Assembly: GCA_009785525.1 (NCBI GenBank)
Contig: WQWC01000020.1
Span: forward strand, 1-37,611
Length of the DNA stretch: 37,611 bases
DNA from: Oscillospiraceae bacterium
GTDB taxonomy: Bacteria > Bacillota > Clostridia > Oscillospirales > Oscillospiraceae
Reading direction: 5' to 3'
Positions 8,399 through 16,686 of this stretch are shown one piece after another. Every line of letters starts with the position of its first letter. The first letter of the stretch is position 1. Both the position numbers and the translations under genes were made by a program. The notes under the pieces are model-generated. The model did no database searches. It saw nothing but the letters and a program-made list of their open reading frames with translations, and was not told where the DNA came from.

Positions 8399-9370
8399 CT
8401 ATTCATTTAACAAGGACTCAACTTCGTATGCCCCATTTGTTAGGTTGCTTAATATAACTATGACAATTCCGTCTTTTTTTCGAATCAATTTTGCACTAAC
8501 GCCTGTGCCATCTCCGCCATGGCCTATTTCGTCATCGCTGACATAGAAACCATAGCCATATGACGGCGAATGCAATTCCGACTTTGCGGTGATTGCTTCT
8601 TTTAATAATTCGGAGCCAATGAAAGCACCATTAAATAGGGTGTTCATAAATTTTGTCAGATCTCCAACCGTTGAATAACAACCTCCACAGGAGGTGGCTC
8701 TTGCCAATGGTCTATTAACCAAATAGCGCCACTTTTTATACGTATCATCAAAGAAATAAGCAGTCGCCGCATTCTCTAACACCTCGTCATAGAACCAGAA
8801 GCCGGAGTCGTTCATTCCGGCCCTTTCAAAGATATTTTTTTCAATGTAATCGTAATAATCCATATTTGCTACATTTTGAATGATAAATCCGAGTAATAGG
8901 TATCCGAGATTGCTGTAAGCTTGTTTGCTCCCAGGTTCAAATGAGATTTGAGAATCCTTAATAATTTCTTTGAAGTCGTTTAATTCTTGATATGCGATTT
9001 GATGTGAAGATGAATAGACATGATTGAAAAAGTCACCTAAGCCGGAAGTATGAGTGAGCAAGTGTTGAATGGTTATCTTGTCTGATATTATTTTTGGAAT
9101 AACGCTATCACAGTAGCGGGTAATGGGAGCAAATAAATCTAAAACGCCTTTTTCTGCTAAATGAAGAATAGCAACACTTGTAATGGATTTGCCCACAGAT
9201 GCAATATTGAATTTTGTGTCTATATTGTTTTCTATCATATACGCTCTTGATGCATAGCCATAAGACTTTTTAAATAAACATTCATCTCGGTTTGAAATTT
9301 GTACACATCCCGAAAATTTATCATTGGAAGTTAAAGCCATGATTCCATTTTCTATTTTTATTAAATTCAT
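8399..9370 (-). CDS. Serine hydrolase of the beta-lactamase / PBP4* (class C-like) family
   Basis: A 323-residue protein of the beta-lactamase superfamily (pfam00144 type). Motif 1 SxxK is S58-VG-K61 in NIASVGKSIT; motif 2 YSN is at 152-154 (AYSNLGY); motif 3 is HGGDGTG near residue 285. LLTHTSGL is also typical of the family. There is no signal peptide, so a cytoplasmic esterase or peptidase is more likely than a secreted beta-lactamase; substrate unknown. GAGGGTG precedes the ATG. It lies 39 bases downstream of tsaD and could be read from that operon. It is visibly richer in A+T than tsaD, rimI and polA (AAT, ATT, AAA codons preferred), suggesting separate acquisition. Confidence 0.88.
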   Translation of the reverse strand: MNLIKIENGIMALTSNDKFSGCVQISNRDECLFKKSYGYASRAYMIENNIDTKFNIASVGKSITSVAILHLAEKGVLDLFAPITRYCDSVIPKIISDKITIQHLLTHTSGLGDFFNHVYSSSHQIAYQELNDFKEIIKDSQISFEPGSKQAYSNLGYLLLGFIIQNVANMDYYDYIEKNIFERAGMNDSGFWFYDEVLENAATAYFFDDTYKKWRYLVNRPLARATSCGGCYSTVGDLTKFMNTLFNGAFIGSELLKEAITAKSELHSPSYGYGFYVSDDEIGHGGDGTGVSAKLIRKKDGIVIVILSNLTNGAYEVESLLNE

Positions 9371-9409
9371 TATATATTCACCCTCATTTGGTTTGTGACA
9401 CAGGAGCTA

Positions 9410-10438
9410 TTAACGCCTGTCCGCACTATACCCAACATTCACATCCGTTGTGGCGTAAGCGTTCAAGTCCATTCCAGCTCGAGCCCCTGCAATATATTCA
9501 TAATACCCCTGGCAGCCTATCATCGCGGCGTTGTCGCCGCATAGACTCAGCGGCGGGATTATCAGCGTTTTTCCCTGTGATTCCGCCGCTTTCACGAAGT
9601 CGGCGCGTATACGGGAATTCGCGGCCACACCCCCGGCTATGGCTATTTTATCTCTGCCGAATTCCGTCGCCGCTTTGATAACGCGCGGCACGACAATATC
9701 ACTGACAGCGGCAGTCAATGACGCTGCGAGCGACGATTTATCGATCTCCTCCCCGCGCTGCTCGGCGTTGTGGACGATATTGACGACGGCTGTTTTCAGT
9801 CCGGAGAACGACATGTCGTAAGGCGCGCCGTCAATAACAGGGCGCGGCAAATTGAACAGAGAGTCATCCCCCGTCTGCGCAAGCAAATCCAGCGCCGGGC
9901 CGCCGGGATAGCCTAATCCCAAGGCTCGCGCGGTTTTGTCGAAGCACTCACCAGCCGCGTCGTCCCGCGTTCTGCCGATAATGCAGATATCAGTATATCC
10001 CCGGACATCGGCTATCAAACTGCTGCCGCCGGAAGCGATCAGGCATAGGAACGGTGGCTCAAGTTCAGGCTCCGCTATGTAATTCGCCGCCACATGTCCC
10101 CGTATGTGATGCACCGGAATCAGCGGAACACCCAGCGCCAGCGCAAGGCCTTTCGCGAAATTAACGCCGACCAGCAGCGCGCCGATAAGCCCCGGCGTGT
10201 ATGTCACGGCAATTGCGTCTATATCGCTTTTGGACAACCCCGATTTCTTCATCACCAAATCGGCGAGATTCCCTATAACCGCCGCGTGATTGCGCGAGGC
10301 AATTTCAGGCACAACGCCGCCGTACAGCGCGTGCTTGTCCGCTTGGGAGTATATTTCTTCCGCCAGAATCGTCCGCCCGTCTTTCGTCACCGCCACGGCC
10401 GATTCGTCGCAAGAGGTTTCAATTGCAAGTATTATCAT
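9410..10438 (-). CDS. tsaD: tRNA N6-adenosine threonylcarbamoyltransferase TsaD
   Basis: A 342-residue ASKHA-fold enzyme that transfers threonylcarbamoyl from TC-AMP to A37 of ANN-decoding tRNAs (t6A), acting with TsaB and TsaE. Diagnostic features: N-terminal MIILAIETSCDES, metal ligands H111 and H115 in HHIRGHVAANY, SGG at IASGGSS, FDKTARALGLGYPGGP, and C-terminal AIAGGVAANSRIR. The start at 10438 is chosen because it begins at the conserved MIILAIETSCDE and has AGAGG 8 bases upstream; the frame upstream is open but not conserved. It is the third gene of the leftward operon polA-rimI-tsaD. tsaB and tsaE are not in this window. Confidence 0.96.
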   Translation of the reverse strand: MIILAIETSCDESAVAVTKDGRTILAEEIYSQADKHALYGGVVPEIASRNHAAVIGNLADLVMKKSGLSKSDIDAIAVTYTPGLIGALLVGVNFAKGLALALGVPLIPVHHIRGHVAANYIAEPELEPPFLCLIASGGSSLIADVRGYTDICIIGRTRDDAAGECFDKTARALGLGYPGGPALDLLAQTGDDSLFNLPRPVIDGAPYDMSFSGLKTAVVNIVHNAEQRGEEIDKSSLAASLTAAVSDIVVPRVIKAATEFGRDKIAIAGGVAANSRIRADFVKAAESQGKTLIIPPLSLCGDNAAMIGCQGYYEYIAGARAGMDLNAYATTDVNVGYSADRR

Positions 10439-10497
10439 GGTAGCCTCTTTGTATTTAAGTCGTTTCGCTCTCGGCAAACAGCGGAACCCGTTCGGTG

Positions 10498-10522
10498 CAG
10501 TGGCCCTCACGGAACGCCACTG
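10498..10522 (-). promoter_or_regulatory. Intercistronic hairpin between rimI and tsaD
   Basis: CAGTGGC and GCCACTG (7 bp, 11-base loop) directly follow the rimI stop on the minus strand. No T-run follows, so it is more likely an mRNA-processing or stability element, or a weak attenuator, than a terminator. Confidence 0.4.
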
Positions 10523-10523
10523 T

Positions 10524-10964
10524 TTACCGCAACCGCGAAACACGACACATTGTGAATGCATCTTCTATGGGATTGTCGTAGTAGTGTTTTCTGCGCCCTA
10601 AATGCCGGAATCCGTGCTTTTCATACAGCGATATCGCGGCGGAGTTGCTGACCCGCACTTCAAGGTATATTTCTTCGATTCCCACGGCGTGAGCCAGCGC
10701 GGAGGTCAACAGCGCATCGGCAACACCGCGCCCGCGGACTGATGGACTGACCGCGATGTTGAGCAGATCCCCCTCAATTTCCGCAATCCGCCGCAGAATG
10801 CAGAAGCCGATTACTGCGTTGTTTTCCACGGCGACATCGAAGTATGTGTCGGGATTGTTAAGCTCATACAAAATCAACCCCGGCGCCCACGGTGAGGTGA
10901 ATGACTCCTGTTCAATTGCCGTTATTTCAGGCATGTGCGCTTCTGTGGCGGGTATAATAATCAT
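10524..10964 (-). CDS. rimI: Ribosomal-protein-alanine N-acetyltransferase (GNAT, RimI)
   Basis: A 146-residue GNAT acetyltransferase with an N-terminal IEQESFTSPW segment, typical of RimI, and the acetyl-CoA motif A VSPSVRGRGVADALL, followed by LEVRVSNSAAISLYEKHGF. RimI acetylates ribosomal protein S18; it is usually encoded next to the t6A genes, and here it lies between polA and tsaD. Its ATG overlaps the polA stop codon (ATGA, 4-base overlap), indicating translational coupling. Confidence 0.92.
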   Translation of the reverse strand: MIIIPATEAHMPEITAIEQESFTSPWAPGLILYELNNPDTYFDVAVENNAVIGFCILRRIAEIEGDLLNIAVSPSVRGRGVADALLTSALAHAVGIEEIYLEVRVSNSAAISLYEKHGFRHLGRRKHYYDNPIEDAFTMCRVSRLR

Positions 10965-13264
10965 TTCGTGTCATACCAGCTCTTGCCCGATCTCGCCTCA
11001 ACCACCAGCGGAACCGAAAGCGTTGCCGCATTTTCCATCTCTTCGCGTAAAATCACGGCGATTTCCTCCGCTTCGGACTTCGGGCATTCTGCGATTAGTT
11101 CGTCATGCACTTGCAGAATCAGCTTGGCGTTTGTTTTTTCCAGCCGCTTGGAGACGTTTATCATCGCGATTTTCATTATATCCGCCGCCGTGCCTTGAAT
11201 CGGCATGTTCAGCGCCACCCGCTCCCCGAATGCCCTTGTATTGAAATTGCCCGCATTAAGCTCCGGCAAATTCCGCCTGCGGCCGAACAGGGTTTCAACG
11301 TATCCCTGCTCCCGCGCTGTTTCGACAATACGCGTCATATACTCACGCACACCGGCGTATTTTTCCAGGTAACTCTCAATATACGCCTTTGCCTCGTACG
11401 GCTGTACGCCGATATCTTTCGCCAGCGAAAACGCCGATATCCCGTATACAATGCCGAAGTTGACGGCTTTTGCCCGGCTACGCATCAGCGGCGTCACGTC
11501 CCCCAACGCCACGCCGAACACCTGTGACGCCGTCACCGCGTGGATATCCTCGCCCTGCGCGAACGCTTGCTTCATAATCGAGTCGTCAGCAATATGCGCG
11601 AGCAAGCGCAACTCAATCTGCGAATAATCAGCGTCTACCAACAAGTTCCCATCCCCGGATATAAACATTTTGCGTAGCTCCCCGCCCAGCGCTTTTCTTA
11701 CCGGGATGTTTTGCAAATTCGGCTCAGTGGATGAAAGTCTGCCGGTGGCTGTCACGGTCATCTGGAACTTTGTGTGAATCCGCCCGTCGGGGGCAATTAC
11801 TTTTAACAACCCGTCGGCGTATGTGGATTTCAGCTTTGTCAGCTCTCTGTAATCTTTGATAAGCTCTATTATCGGATGCGTACCGCTGAGATAGTCCAGC
11901 ACTTCGATATTCGTCGAATACCCGGTTTTTGTCTTCTTCGGCGCGGGAAGCATCAATTTCTCAAACAATATCACGCCCAGCTGCTTCGGTGAGTTTATAT
12001 TAAATGTCTCGCCCGCTTGATCGTAGATATCTTGCTCCGTCGCGGCAATCATGTGTGAAAGCTGCTCACCGAACTGCGTCAGTGCTGTTTTATCCACAAG
12101 GAATCCCGTATGTTCCATCTCAGCCAATACCCGGCACAGCGGCAGTTCTACGTCATAATACAACCGCTCTAATCCCAGCTCTTTCAGCTTTTGTTGCAAA
12201 TCTTCACGCGGGGGCGTGATGTCGTACGAACTGTCGGTCGGGGATATCAAATACGCCGCCAGCGCGGTGTCGAAAATCCACTCGCCCGGATCTTCTCCAC
12301 GATCCAACCGCTCACGCATGATGTCTTTGATGTTATGGCCGACGCCTTCTTCCTCAACCCTCGGCGGGTACAGCTCCGTATCCCCGGATTGCGGCGGATG
12401 GAGGCCGAACTTTTCAATCAGGCTCTTGAATCCAAGTCTCCGGAAGATTGCGAAAGCCTCGCCATTATCCACTTCCCGGCGCAGATTGTCTTGCACGACA
12501 AATTCCACCGGCGTGTCACATCGGATTTGTGCGAGATCGTACGATAAATCCGCGTTTTCTCGCCCGGCGGATAGTTTTTTGCGAACCGCGTCTTTTATAT
12601 CCAACGCGTCCAACCCGTCATATATCTCCCGGATTCCGCCGAACCGCTGTACAAGATCCATCGCCGTTTTTTCACCGACCCCGGCAACGCCCGGAATGTT
12701 GTCGGACGGGTCGCCCATCAGCGCTTTTAAGTCGATCATCTTTTCCGGGGTGAAGCCATATTCTTCAACAAAAGCGGTTTCGGTGTAATCCTTTGTTATC
12801 GTCTGGCCCTTTTGCGATTTCACGTGCTTTACGCGCGTAAAATCCGACACAAGCTGAAGCGCGTCTTTGTCGCCTGTGACTATCACGCACTCGCACCCGG
12901 CATCGGTGCATTTTTTTGCAAGCGTACCCAAAATGTCGTCCGCCTCCCAGCCGGATTGCTCGTACCGCGGGATGTTCAATGCGTCCAGCACTTCCTTGAT
13001 AATCGGCATTTGCACGGCAAGCTCTTCCGGCATTGGTTTGCGGTGTGATTTATACTCGTCATATTGCTCATGCCGGAACGTCGGCCCCGGCAAATCAAAC
13101 GTCACGCACAGCGCGTCCGGGGATTCTTCCGCGATCAGTTTCAGCAGTATGTTCAGGAATCCGTACACCGCGTTAGTAGGCGTACCATCCGGCGCGTTCA
13201 GGGCACGAATCCCGTAAAACGCGCGGTTTATTATGCTGTTGCCATCCAACGCCATCAGTTTCAA
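10961..13264 (-). CDS. polA: DNA polymerase I with minimised 3'-5' exonuclease region
   Basis: A 767-residue family-A DNA polymerase for Okazaki-fragment maturation and repair. The N-terminal 5'-3' exonuclease/flap domain (1 to about 288) shows LMALDGNSIINRAFYG, VTFDLPGPTFRH, VTGDKDALQLV and GVGEKTA. The C-terminal polymerase (about 372-767) has motif A VDADYSQIELR (about 540), the O-helix RSRAKAVNFGIVYG (about 595) and motif C QVHDE (about 717). Between them only about 85 residues remain where proofreading or vestigial domains usually occupy 130-200. The DxE motif is gone and only a DTALAAYL-like stretch persists. The start is TTG at 13264, supported by GTGAGGG nine bases upstream; the in-frame ATG at 13255 would leave that site too far away. 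It heads the operon with rimI and tsaD. Confidence 0.95.
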   Translation of the reverse strand: MKLMALDGNSIINRAFYGIRALNAPDGTPTNAVYGFLNILLKLIAEESPDALCVTFDLPGPTFRHEQYDEYKSHRKPMPEELAVQMPIIKEVLDALNIPRYEQSGWEADDILGTLAKKCTDAGCECVIVTGDKDALQLVSDFTRVKHVKSQKGQTITKDYTETAFVEEYGFTPEKMIDLKALMGDPSDNIPGVAGVGEKTAMDLVQRFGGIREIYDGLDALDIKDAVRKKLSAGRENADLSYDLAQIRCDTPVEFVVQDNLRREVDNGEAFAIFRRLGFKSLIEKFGLHPPQSGDTELYPPRVEEEGVGHNIKDIMRERLDRGEDPGEWIFDTALAAYLISPTDSSYDITPPREDLQQKLKELGLERLYYDVELPLCRVLAEMEHTGFLVDKTALTQFGEQLSHMIAATEQDIYDQAGETFNINSPKQLGVILFEKLMLPAPKKTKTGYSTNIEVLDYLSGTHPIIELIKDYRELTKLKSTYADGLLKVIAPDGRIHTKFQMTVTATGRLSSTEPNLQNIPVRKALGGELRKMFISGDGNLLVDADYSQIELRLLAHIADDSIMKQAFAQGEDIHAVTASQVFGVALGDVTPLMRSRAKAVNFGIVYGISAFSLAKDIGVQPYEAKAYIESYLEKYAGVREYMTRIVETAREQGYVETLFGRRRNLPELNAGNFNTRAFGERVALNMPIQGTAADIMKIAMINVSKRLEKTNAKLILQVHDELIAECPKSEAEEIAVILREEMENAATLSVPLVVEARSGKSWYDTK

Positions 13265-13296
13265 AATCTATGCCCTCACAGTCGCTTTTGTGGGAT

Positions 13297-13325
13297 AGTA
13301 TAGCATAAAAGAAGAAAGCGCGCAA
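13297..13325 (-). promoter_or_regulatory. Probable promoter of polA-rimI-tsaD
   Basis: On the minus strand TTGCGC (13320-13325), 17-bp spacer, and TATACT (13297-13302) preceded by TG one base upstream (extended -10). The start of transcription would fall about 25 bases before the polA start. Confidence 0.6.
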
Positions 13326-13388
13326 CGCACGCCTTTCGCGTTATCAGAGTACGGACTTCTGTTTTTTCGATTTTCCAAAATGACAGTC

Positions 13389-13417
13389 TTGACATCAGCC
13401 TTGAAATATAGTAGACT
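13389..13417 (+). promoter_or_regulatory. Probable promoter of tRNA-Met
   Basis: TTGACA (13389-13394), 17-bp spacer, TAGACT (13412-13417) on the plus strand, about 100 bases before the mature tRNA 5' end. No other gene start lies in between. Confidence 0.55.
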
Positions 13418-13517
13418 TGCAAAAGTATTAAGCAAGGGAAACTACTAATCGGTTGCTCCAGGGGTGTAAAAATCTGTTGCTCTGATTTGTAAGATGTAGA
13501 TCCCACAATGGTTTTGA

Positions 13518-13594
13518 GGGCCTTTAGCTCAGTCGGCTAGAGCAACCGGCTCATAACCGGTCGGTCCGCGGTTCGAGTCCGTGAAGGCCCACCA
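13518..13594 (+). tRNA. tRNA-Met (CAT), elongator type
   Basis: A complete cloverleaf: acceptor GGGCCTT/AAGGCCC, D-arm AGCTCAGTCGGCTAGAGC, anticodon stem ACCGG/CCGGT with loop CTCATAA (anticodon CAT at 13552-13554), T-loop TTCGAGT, discriminator A and encoded CCA. It lacks the mispaired 1-72 end and the anticodon-stem G-C pairs of initiator tRNA, so elongator Met is the best call. A tRNA-Ile with lysidine-modified CAT cannot be excluded from sequence alone. Confidence 0.95.
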
Positions 13595-13690
13595 TAAGAA
13601 GATAAATCCGAACCTGACGCCGATAGGCGATGGGTTCGGATTTTCTTGTACTTGAAAGCTTTGCAAAGAAAAAAGCCGGGAGGTGCGATA

Positions 13691-14494
13691 ATGAAAAGAA
13701 AAGTAGTTATGGCCTGGGCGCTTCTGACCACGTCGATTGCTTTAATAGTTCTCATGGCTGTACCCGCGATGGCAAGCCACCCGCCAACGCCGTTGATTAT
13801 GAGAGTTAGAATTACAAACCTGCCCGAAAATGCTGTATTCGCTGATATATTAATCAGGATCAACGAGAGAGACCCGAATTTCACAGCCGTGAATGAGTAC
13901 AATCTTGCGCTGTTTGGACTGGACGCTCACGCCGGAAATGTGCTTTCCGTGTCAGCGGAATTTTCATTACCCAGTCCGCGCAAAGGCGTGTGGATATCCG
14001 GTTCGGCGCTGGATGACGTGGTGTGGTATAATCACGATACAAGCGAGATCGAAGTTCATTTGCGCCCGGTGCGGTATAACTATTTAGGCAGTATACTCCG
14101 CCCTATCTTTTTTGACTCACCGATTCTTGTGCTTGGTGTCATCGCACTGTTTTCTGTAATTCTGGAGCTTGCCGCGGGTCTCTGTTTGGGGTTTCGTAGG
14201 AAAAAGCTGATACCCATAGTTCTCGCTAACTTATTAACGCAAGCTGTTATAGCGATGTTTAGTTTTATTTGGTTATTCCACCAGGATTTCTTCTTCGGAA
14301 ACTTATTCTCGTTTTTCCTGACGGCAATGCTTCTTACGGTAGGCATATACACCGCCGAGTTTTTAATCTATCGCAAGAGCCCGGTTATGAAAGACATCAG
14401 TACGCGCAAAATCTTGCAGTATACAATCACCGCGAATACACTTAGCTTTGCCTTTCTTGCGGCGGCTTTTTTTATGGTTCATATAGTGCGATAG
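13691..14494 (+). CDS. Membrane protein of unknown function
   Basis: A 267-residue protein. The start is placed at 13691, where GGGAGGTGCG precedes the ATG and a signal-like N-terminus begins (MKRKVVMAW, hydrophobic, AVPAMASH, probable cleavage after AMA). An exposed domain (about 32-145) is followed by four hydrophobic helices (around ILVLGVIALFSVI, IPIVLANLLTQAVI, LFSFFLTAMLLTVGIY and FAFLAAAFFMV). I do not recognise the family; the topology suggests an extracytoplasmic sensing or binding domain on a four-helix membrane anchor. It stands alone between tRNA-Met and a terminator. Confidence 0.8.
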   Translation: MKRKVVMAWALLTTSIALIVLMAVPAMASHPPTPLIMRVRITNLPENAVFADILIRINERDPNFTAVNEYNLALFGLDAHAGNVLSVSAEFSLPSPRKGVWISGSALDDVVWYNHDTSEIEVHLRPVRYNYLGSILRPIFFDSPILVLGVIALFSVILELAAGLCLGFRRKKLIPIVLANLLTQAVIAMFSFIWLFHQDFFFGNLFSFFLTAMLLTVGIYTAEFLIYRKSPVMKDISTRKILQYTITANTLSFAFLAAAFFMVHIVR

Positions 14495-14526
14495 CATTGT
14501 CTGACAATGAATTGTATTATGAAAAG

Positions 14527-14554
14527 CTCTGTCGGTTTTTCAGGCAGAGTTTTT
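14527..14554 (+). terminator. Terminator after the membrane protein
   Basis: CTCTGTC and GGCAGAG (7 bp with one G-T pair, 9-base loop) followed by TTTTTC, 33 bases after the stop codon. Confidence 0.7.
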
Positions 14555-14664
14555 CACGTTTCAACTTATTCCACTGCACGCTTTATTGGATATTTTTCAA
14601 ACCGGCCATTGCGGGAGGCTGGTTTATGTGGTAAAGTTATTTTCAAATTCGGAGGTGATCTGCA

Positions 14665-15018
14665 ATGGTATTTACGTCGTTAGAAGCAGAGTTTTCTGTG
14701 TGCAAAATCCGCGATGCCCATGGTGTTGATTTTGCCCGCGACTTTGTTTTTCTGTCCAAAACCGACGAAGAAATATCCTTGGTCTGCCCATCCACCTGCG
14801 TACCGCAAGACGCTGTTGCCGTGGAGGTAGGGTGGAAAGCTTTTAGGATAGATGGGGTTTTAGATTTTGGACTGGTGGGGGTAATCGCCAATATAACCGG
14901 AACATTGGCGAACGCCGGCATCAGTGTGTTTGTTATTTCCACCTACAATACCGACTATGTCTTTATTAAATCTCACGATTTTGACAAAGGCCTGGCGCTG
15001 CTGGAAAATAAATATTGA
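14665..15018 (+). CDS. ACT-domain protein (CASTOR/ACT_7-like)
   Basis: A 117-residue protein. The C-terminal half is an ACT-type fold, GLVGVIANITGTLANAGISVFVISTYNTDYVFI (residues about 69-102), the hallmark of small-molecule (often amino-acid) binding domains of the ACT_7/CASTOR type. The N-terminal half (EEISLVCP, WKAFRIDG) fits the usual second half of this two-lobed family. GGAGGTGATC lies before the ATG. It directly precedes the amino-acid ABC transporter, suggesting an amino-acid-sensing role, but a separate promoter for the transporter overlaps its stop codon. No enzymatic domain is attached. Confidence 0.85.
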   Translation: MVFTSLEAEFSVCKIRDAHGVDFARDFVFLSKTDEEISLVCPSTCVPQDAVAVEVGWKAFRIDGVLDFGLVGVIANITGTLANAGISVFVISTYNTDYVFIKSHDFDKGLALLENKY

Positions 15019-15043
15019 ATTATTAACCATCAGGGTGTATAAT
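15015..15043 (+). promoter_or_regulatory. Promoter of the amino-acid ABC transporter operon
   Basis: TTGAAT (15015-15020), 17-bp spacer, TATAAT (15038-15043). The -35 overlaps the stop codon of the ACT-domain gene. AGGAGG follows at 15064-15069 before the binding-protein ATG. Confidence 0.75.
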
Positions 15044-15077
15044 ATTCGATAATTTGACTACTTAGGAGGACTATAGA

Positions 15078-15866
15078 ATGAAAAAGATTTTAGCAGTTTT
15101 GATAATTATTGCTATGGCTGTTCTTGCCCTGGCTGCCTGCGCGTCTGAGGATGCTGGTATCAGGACACTTGCCGACTTGGATGCACCGGGGATAAGGATC
15201 GGAGTTCAGACCGCCACGACGGGACATGCCTTCGCTGACGAGAACTTTCCCGATGCCTATGTTGATGCTTTTCCCCTGTTCACTGATGCTGTGATGGCTC
15301 TTCGCGCAGGATCAATTGACGCAGTTGTCATTGACGCAATACCCGGCGCCCAATTCGCCGCTGTGAATTATGGCTATATTATCCTCTTGCCGGAAACATT
15401 GACGGCTGAGTATTACGGCATTGCGTTCCAGCATGGCAGCCGATTAACGCCAATGTTTGACGACGCGATCAACCAGCTGCGCGCCGATGGTACATTCCAG
15501 GCTATCTATGATTATTGGATATTAGAGCTTGAGGGCGCCCCCCGATATGTCAGCCCGCCTGGGACGACTCACCCCAACGGTACGCTTCTTATGGCGACAA
15601 GCGCCGGATTCCCGCCGTTTGAGCTTTGGGAGAGTGACAGGATCGTTGGGTTTGATCCCTGTCTCGCGCAGGCCATCGGTGATATTCTGGGTTATCGCAT
15701 CGAAATCCTGGACATGGACTTCGGCGCGATTATTCCGGCGGTTCAGGCCGGGGCTGTGGACTTCGGCATGGCAGGGATGACCGTCCTGGATGAACGCCGC
15801 GAGTTTGTGGATTTTTCCCAGGGTTACTTCTACTCCGGACAGCACGTTCTTGTCAGGGTTCCCTAA
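15078..15866 (+). CDS. Polar amino-acid ABC transporter binding lipoprotein, circularly permuted
   Basis: A 262-residue lipoprotein (lipobox LAAC, Cys21) of the SBP_bac_3 family (GlnH/HisJ type), with its two halves in swapped order. Residues about 28-150 match the usual C-terminal part of GlnH (LADLDAPGIRIGVQTATTGH, then GSIDAVVIDAIP, EYYGIAFQHGS, LRADGTFQAIYDYW). Residues about 168-262 match the usual N-terminal part (LLMATSAGFPPFEL, RIVGFDPCLAQAI, GAVDFGMAGMTVLDERREFVDFS, ending YFYSGQHVLVRVP). Likely ligand-contact residues remain: R240 in the TxxER-type motif and D86. A short Gly/Pro/Thr linker (about 151-167) joins the halves. The frame is intact and the permease and ATPase follow, so the protein is probably functional. 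A fusion of two incomplete tandem copies is an alternative origin. Confidence 0.9.
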   Translation: MKKILAVLIIIAMAVLALAACASEDAGIRTLADLDAPGIRIGVQTATTGHAFADENFPDAYVDAFPLFTDAVMALRAGSIDAVVIDAIPGAQFAAVNYGYIILLPETLTAEYYGIAFQHGSRLTPMFDDAINQLRADGTFQAIYDYWILELEGAPRYVSPPGTTHPNGTLLMATSAGFPPFELWESDRIVGFDPCLAQAIGDILGYRIEILDMDFGAIIPAVQAGAVDFGMAGMTVLDERREFVDFSQGYFYSGQHVLVRVP

Positions 15867-15888
15867 CTGTATACTAAAATAATATAAG

Positions 15889-15912
15889 AACCGAGGGGGC
15901 GCCCCCTCGGTT
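15889..15912 (+). promoter_or_regulatory. Intercistronic palindrome between binding protein and permease
   Basis: A perfect 24-bp palindrome (half-site AACCGAGGGGGC) begins 22 bases after the binding-protein stop. The RNA would form a 10-bp GC-rich stem. No T-run follows, which fits a 3' mRNA-stabilising or partial-termination element that keeps the binding protein more abundant than the membrane parts, a common arrangement in such operons (inference). Confidence 0.6.
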
Positions 15913-15939
15913 ACTTGTATCAAAGTTGGTGAGTAATTT

Positions 15940-16686
15940 ATGATTGATTCGATCTCGGCAGTGCTTTACCGCAATTTTATCTACTCTGACCGGTATTTAC
16001 TCTGGCTCAGAGGGGTGCGGGCATCGCTGTCTATCGCCTTTTTCGCCCTGCTGCTCGGCATGGCGATCGGTCTTTTAATCGCAATAGTCCGCGTGTCGCA
16101 CGATTCAATGGCGAAACCTCACATTCTCTTGTGGATCCTAAATCGGATCATTAAATTGTACATATCGATAATCCGGGGGATACCAATGACTGTGCAGCTT
16201 TTGATCTGGTCCTTTGTCATTCTGGCAGCTTCGCGCAATCAGCTTCTGATAGGAAGCCTTGCTTTCGGCATTAACTCCGGCGCTTATGTTGCGGAGGTGT
16301 TCCGCGGCGGTATCGTGAGTGTGGATAAAGGTCAGGCGGAAGCCGGGCGAAGCTTAGGGTTGAGTTATCCGAAAACCATGACTAAAATAGTATTGCCGCA
16401 GGCGATAAAAAACAGTCTGCCTGCGATGGGTAATGAGTTTATCAACCTGTTCAAGCTGACTTCCATGGCAGGCATGGCGGCTATCACCGAGATAACCCAT
16501 GTCGGCAACATCCTGCGCGGTTTGACATTTGATCAGTCACCCCTGATTTTTGTATGCGTGTTTTACTTGATCATAGTGCTGATTTTGGAGTTTCTTGTCG
16601 GGCGGCTGGAAAAGCATCTGCGTAAGAGCGACCGGCCTGTTGTCGCAAGGCAAAAAAGAAGTGTATGGGACGGGTTTAGTAGATGA
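15940..16686 (+). CDS. Polar amino-acid ABC transporter permease
   Basis: A 248-residue inner-membrane permease of the HisM/GlnP family. Hydrophobic helices run through [37 protein letters not shown], and [21 protein letters not shown]. The EAA cytoplasmic loop that contacts the ATPase reads [22 protein letters not shown] (about residues 133-154). It probably works as a homodimer because only one permease gene is present. The ribosome binding site is weak (GGTGAG). Its TGA overlaps the ATPase ATG (ATGA). Confidence 0.93.
   Translation: MIDSISAVLYRNFIYSDRYLLWLRGVRASLSIAFFALLLGMAIGLLIAIVRVSHDSMAKPHILLWILNRIIKLYISIIRGIPMTVQLLIWSFVILAASRNQLLIGSLAFGINSGAYVAEVFRGGIVSVDKGQAEAGRSLGLSYPKTMTKIVLPQAIKNSLPAMGNEFINLFKLTSMAGMAAITEITHVGNILRGLTFDQSPLIFVCVFYLIIVLILEFLVGRLEKHLRKSDRPVVARQKRSVWDGFSR

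Noticed and set aside
10439-10561. A longer TsaD start
   Set aside because: The extra 41 residues are not conserved and cover the rimI end and the intercistronic hairpin; AGAGG precedes the conserved MIILAIETSCDE.
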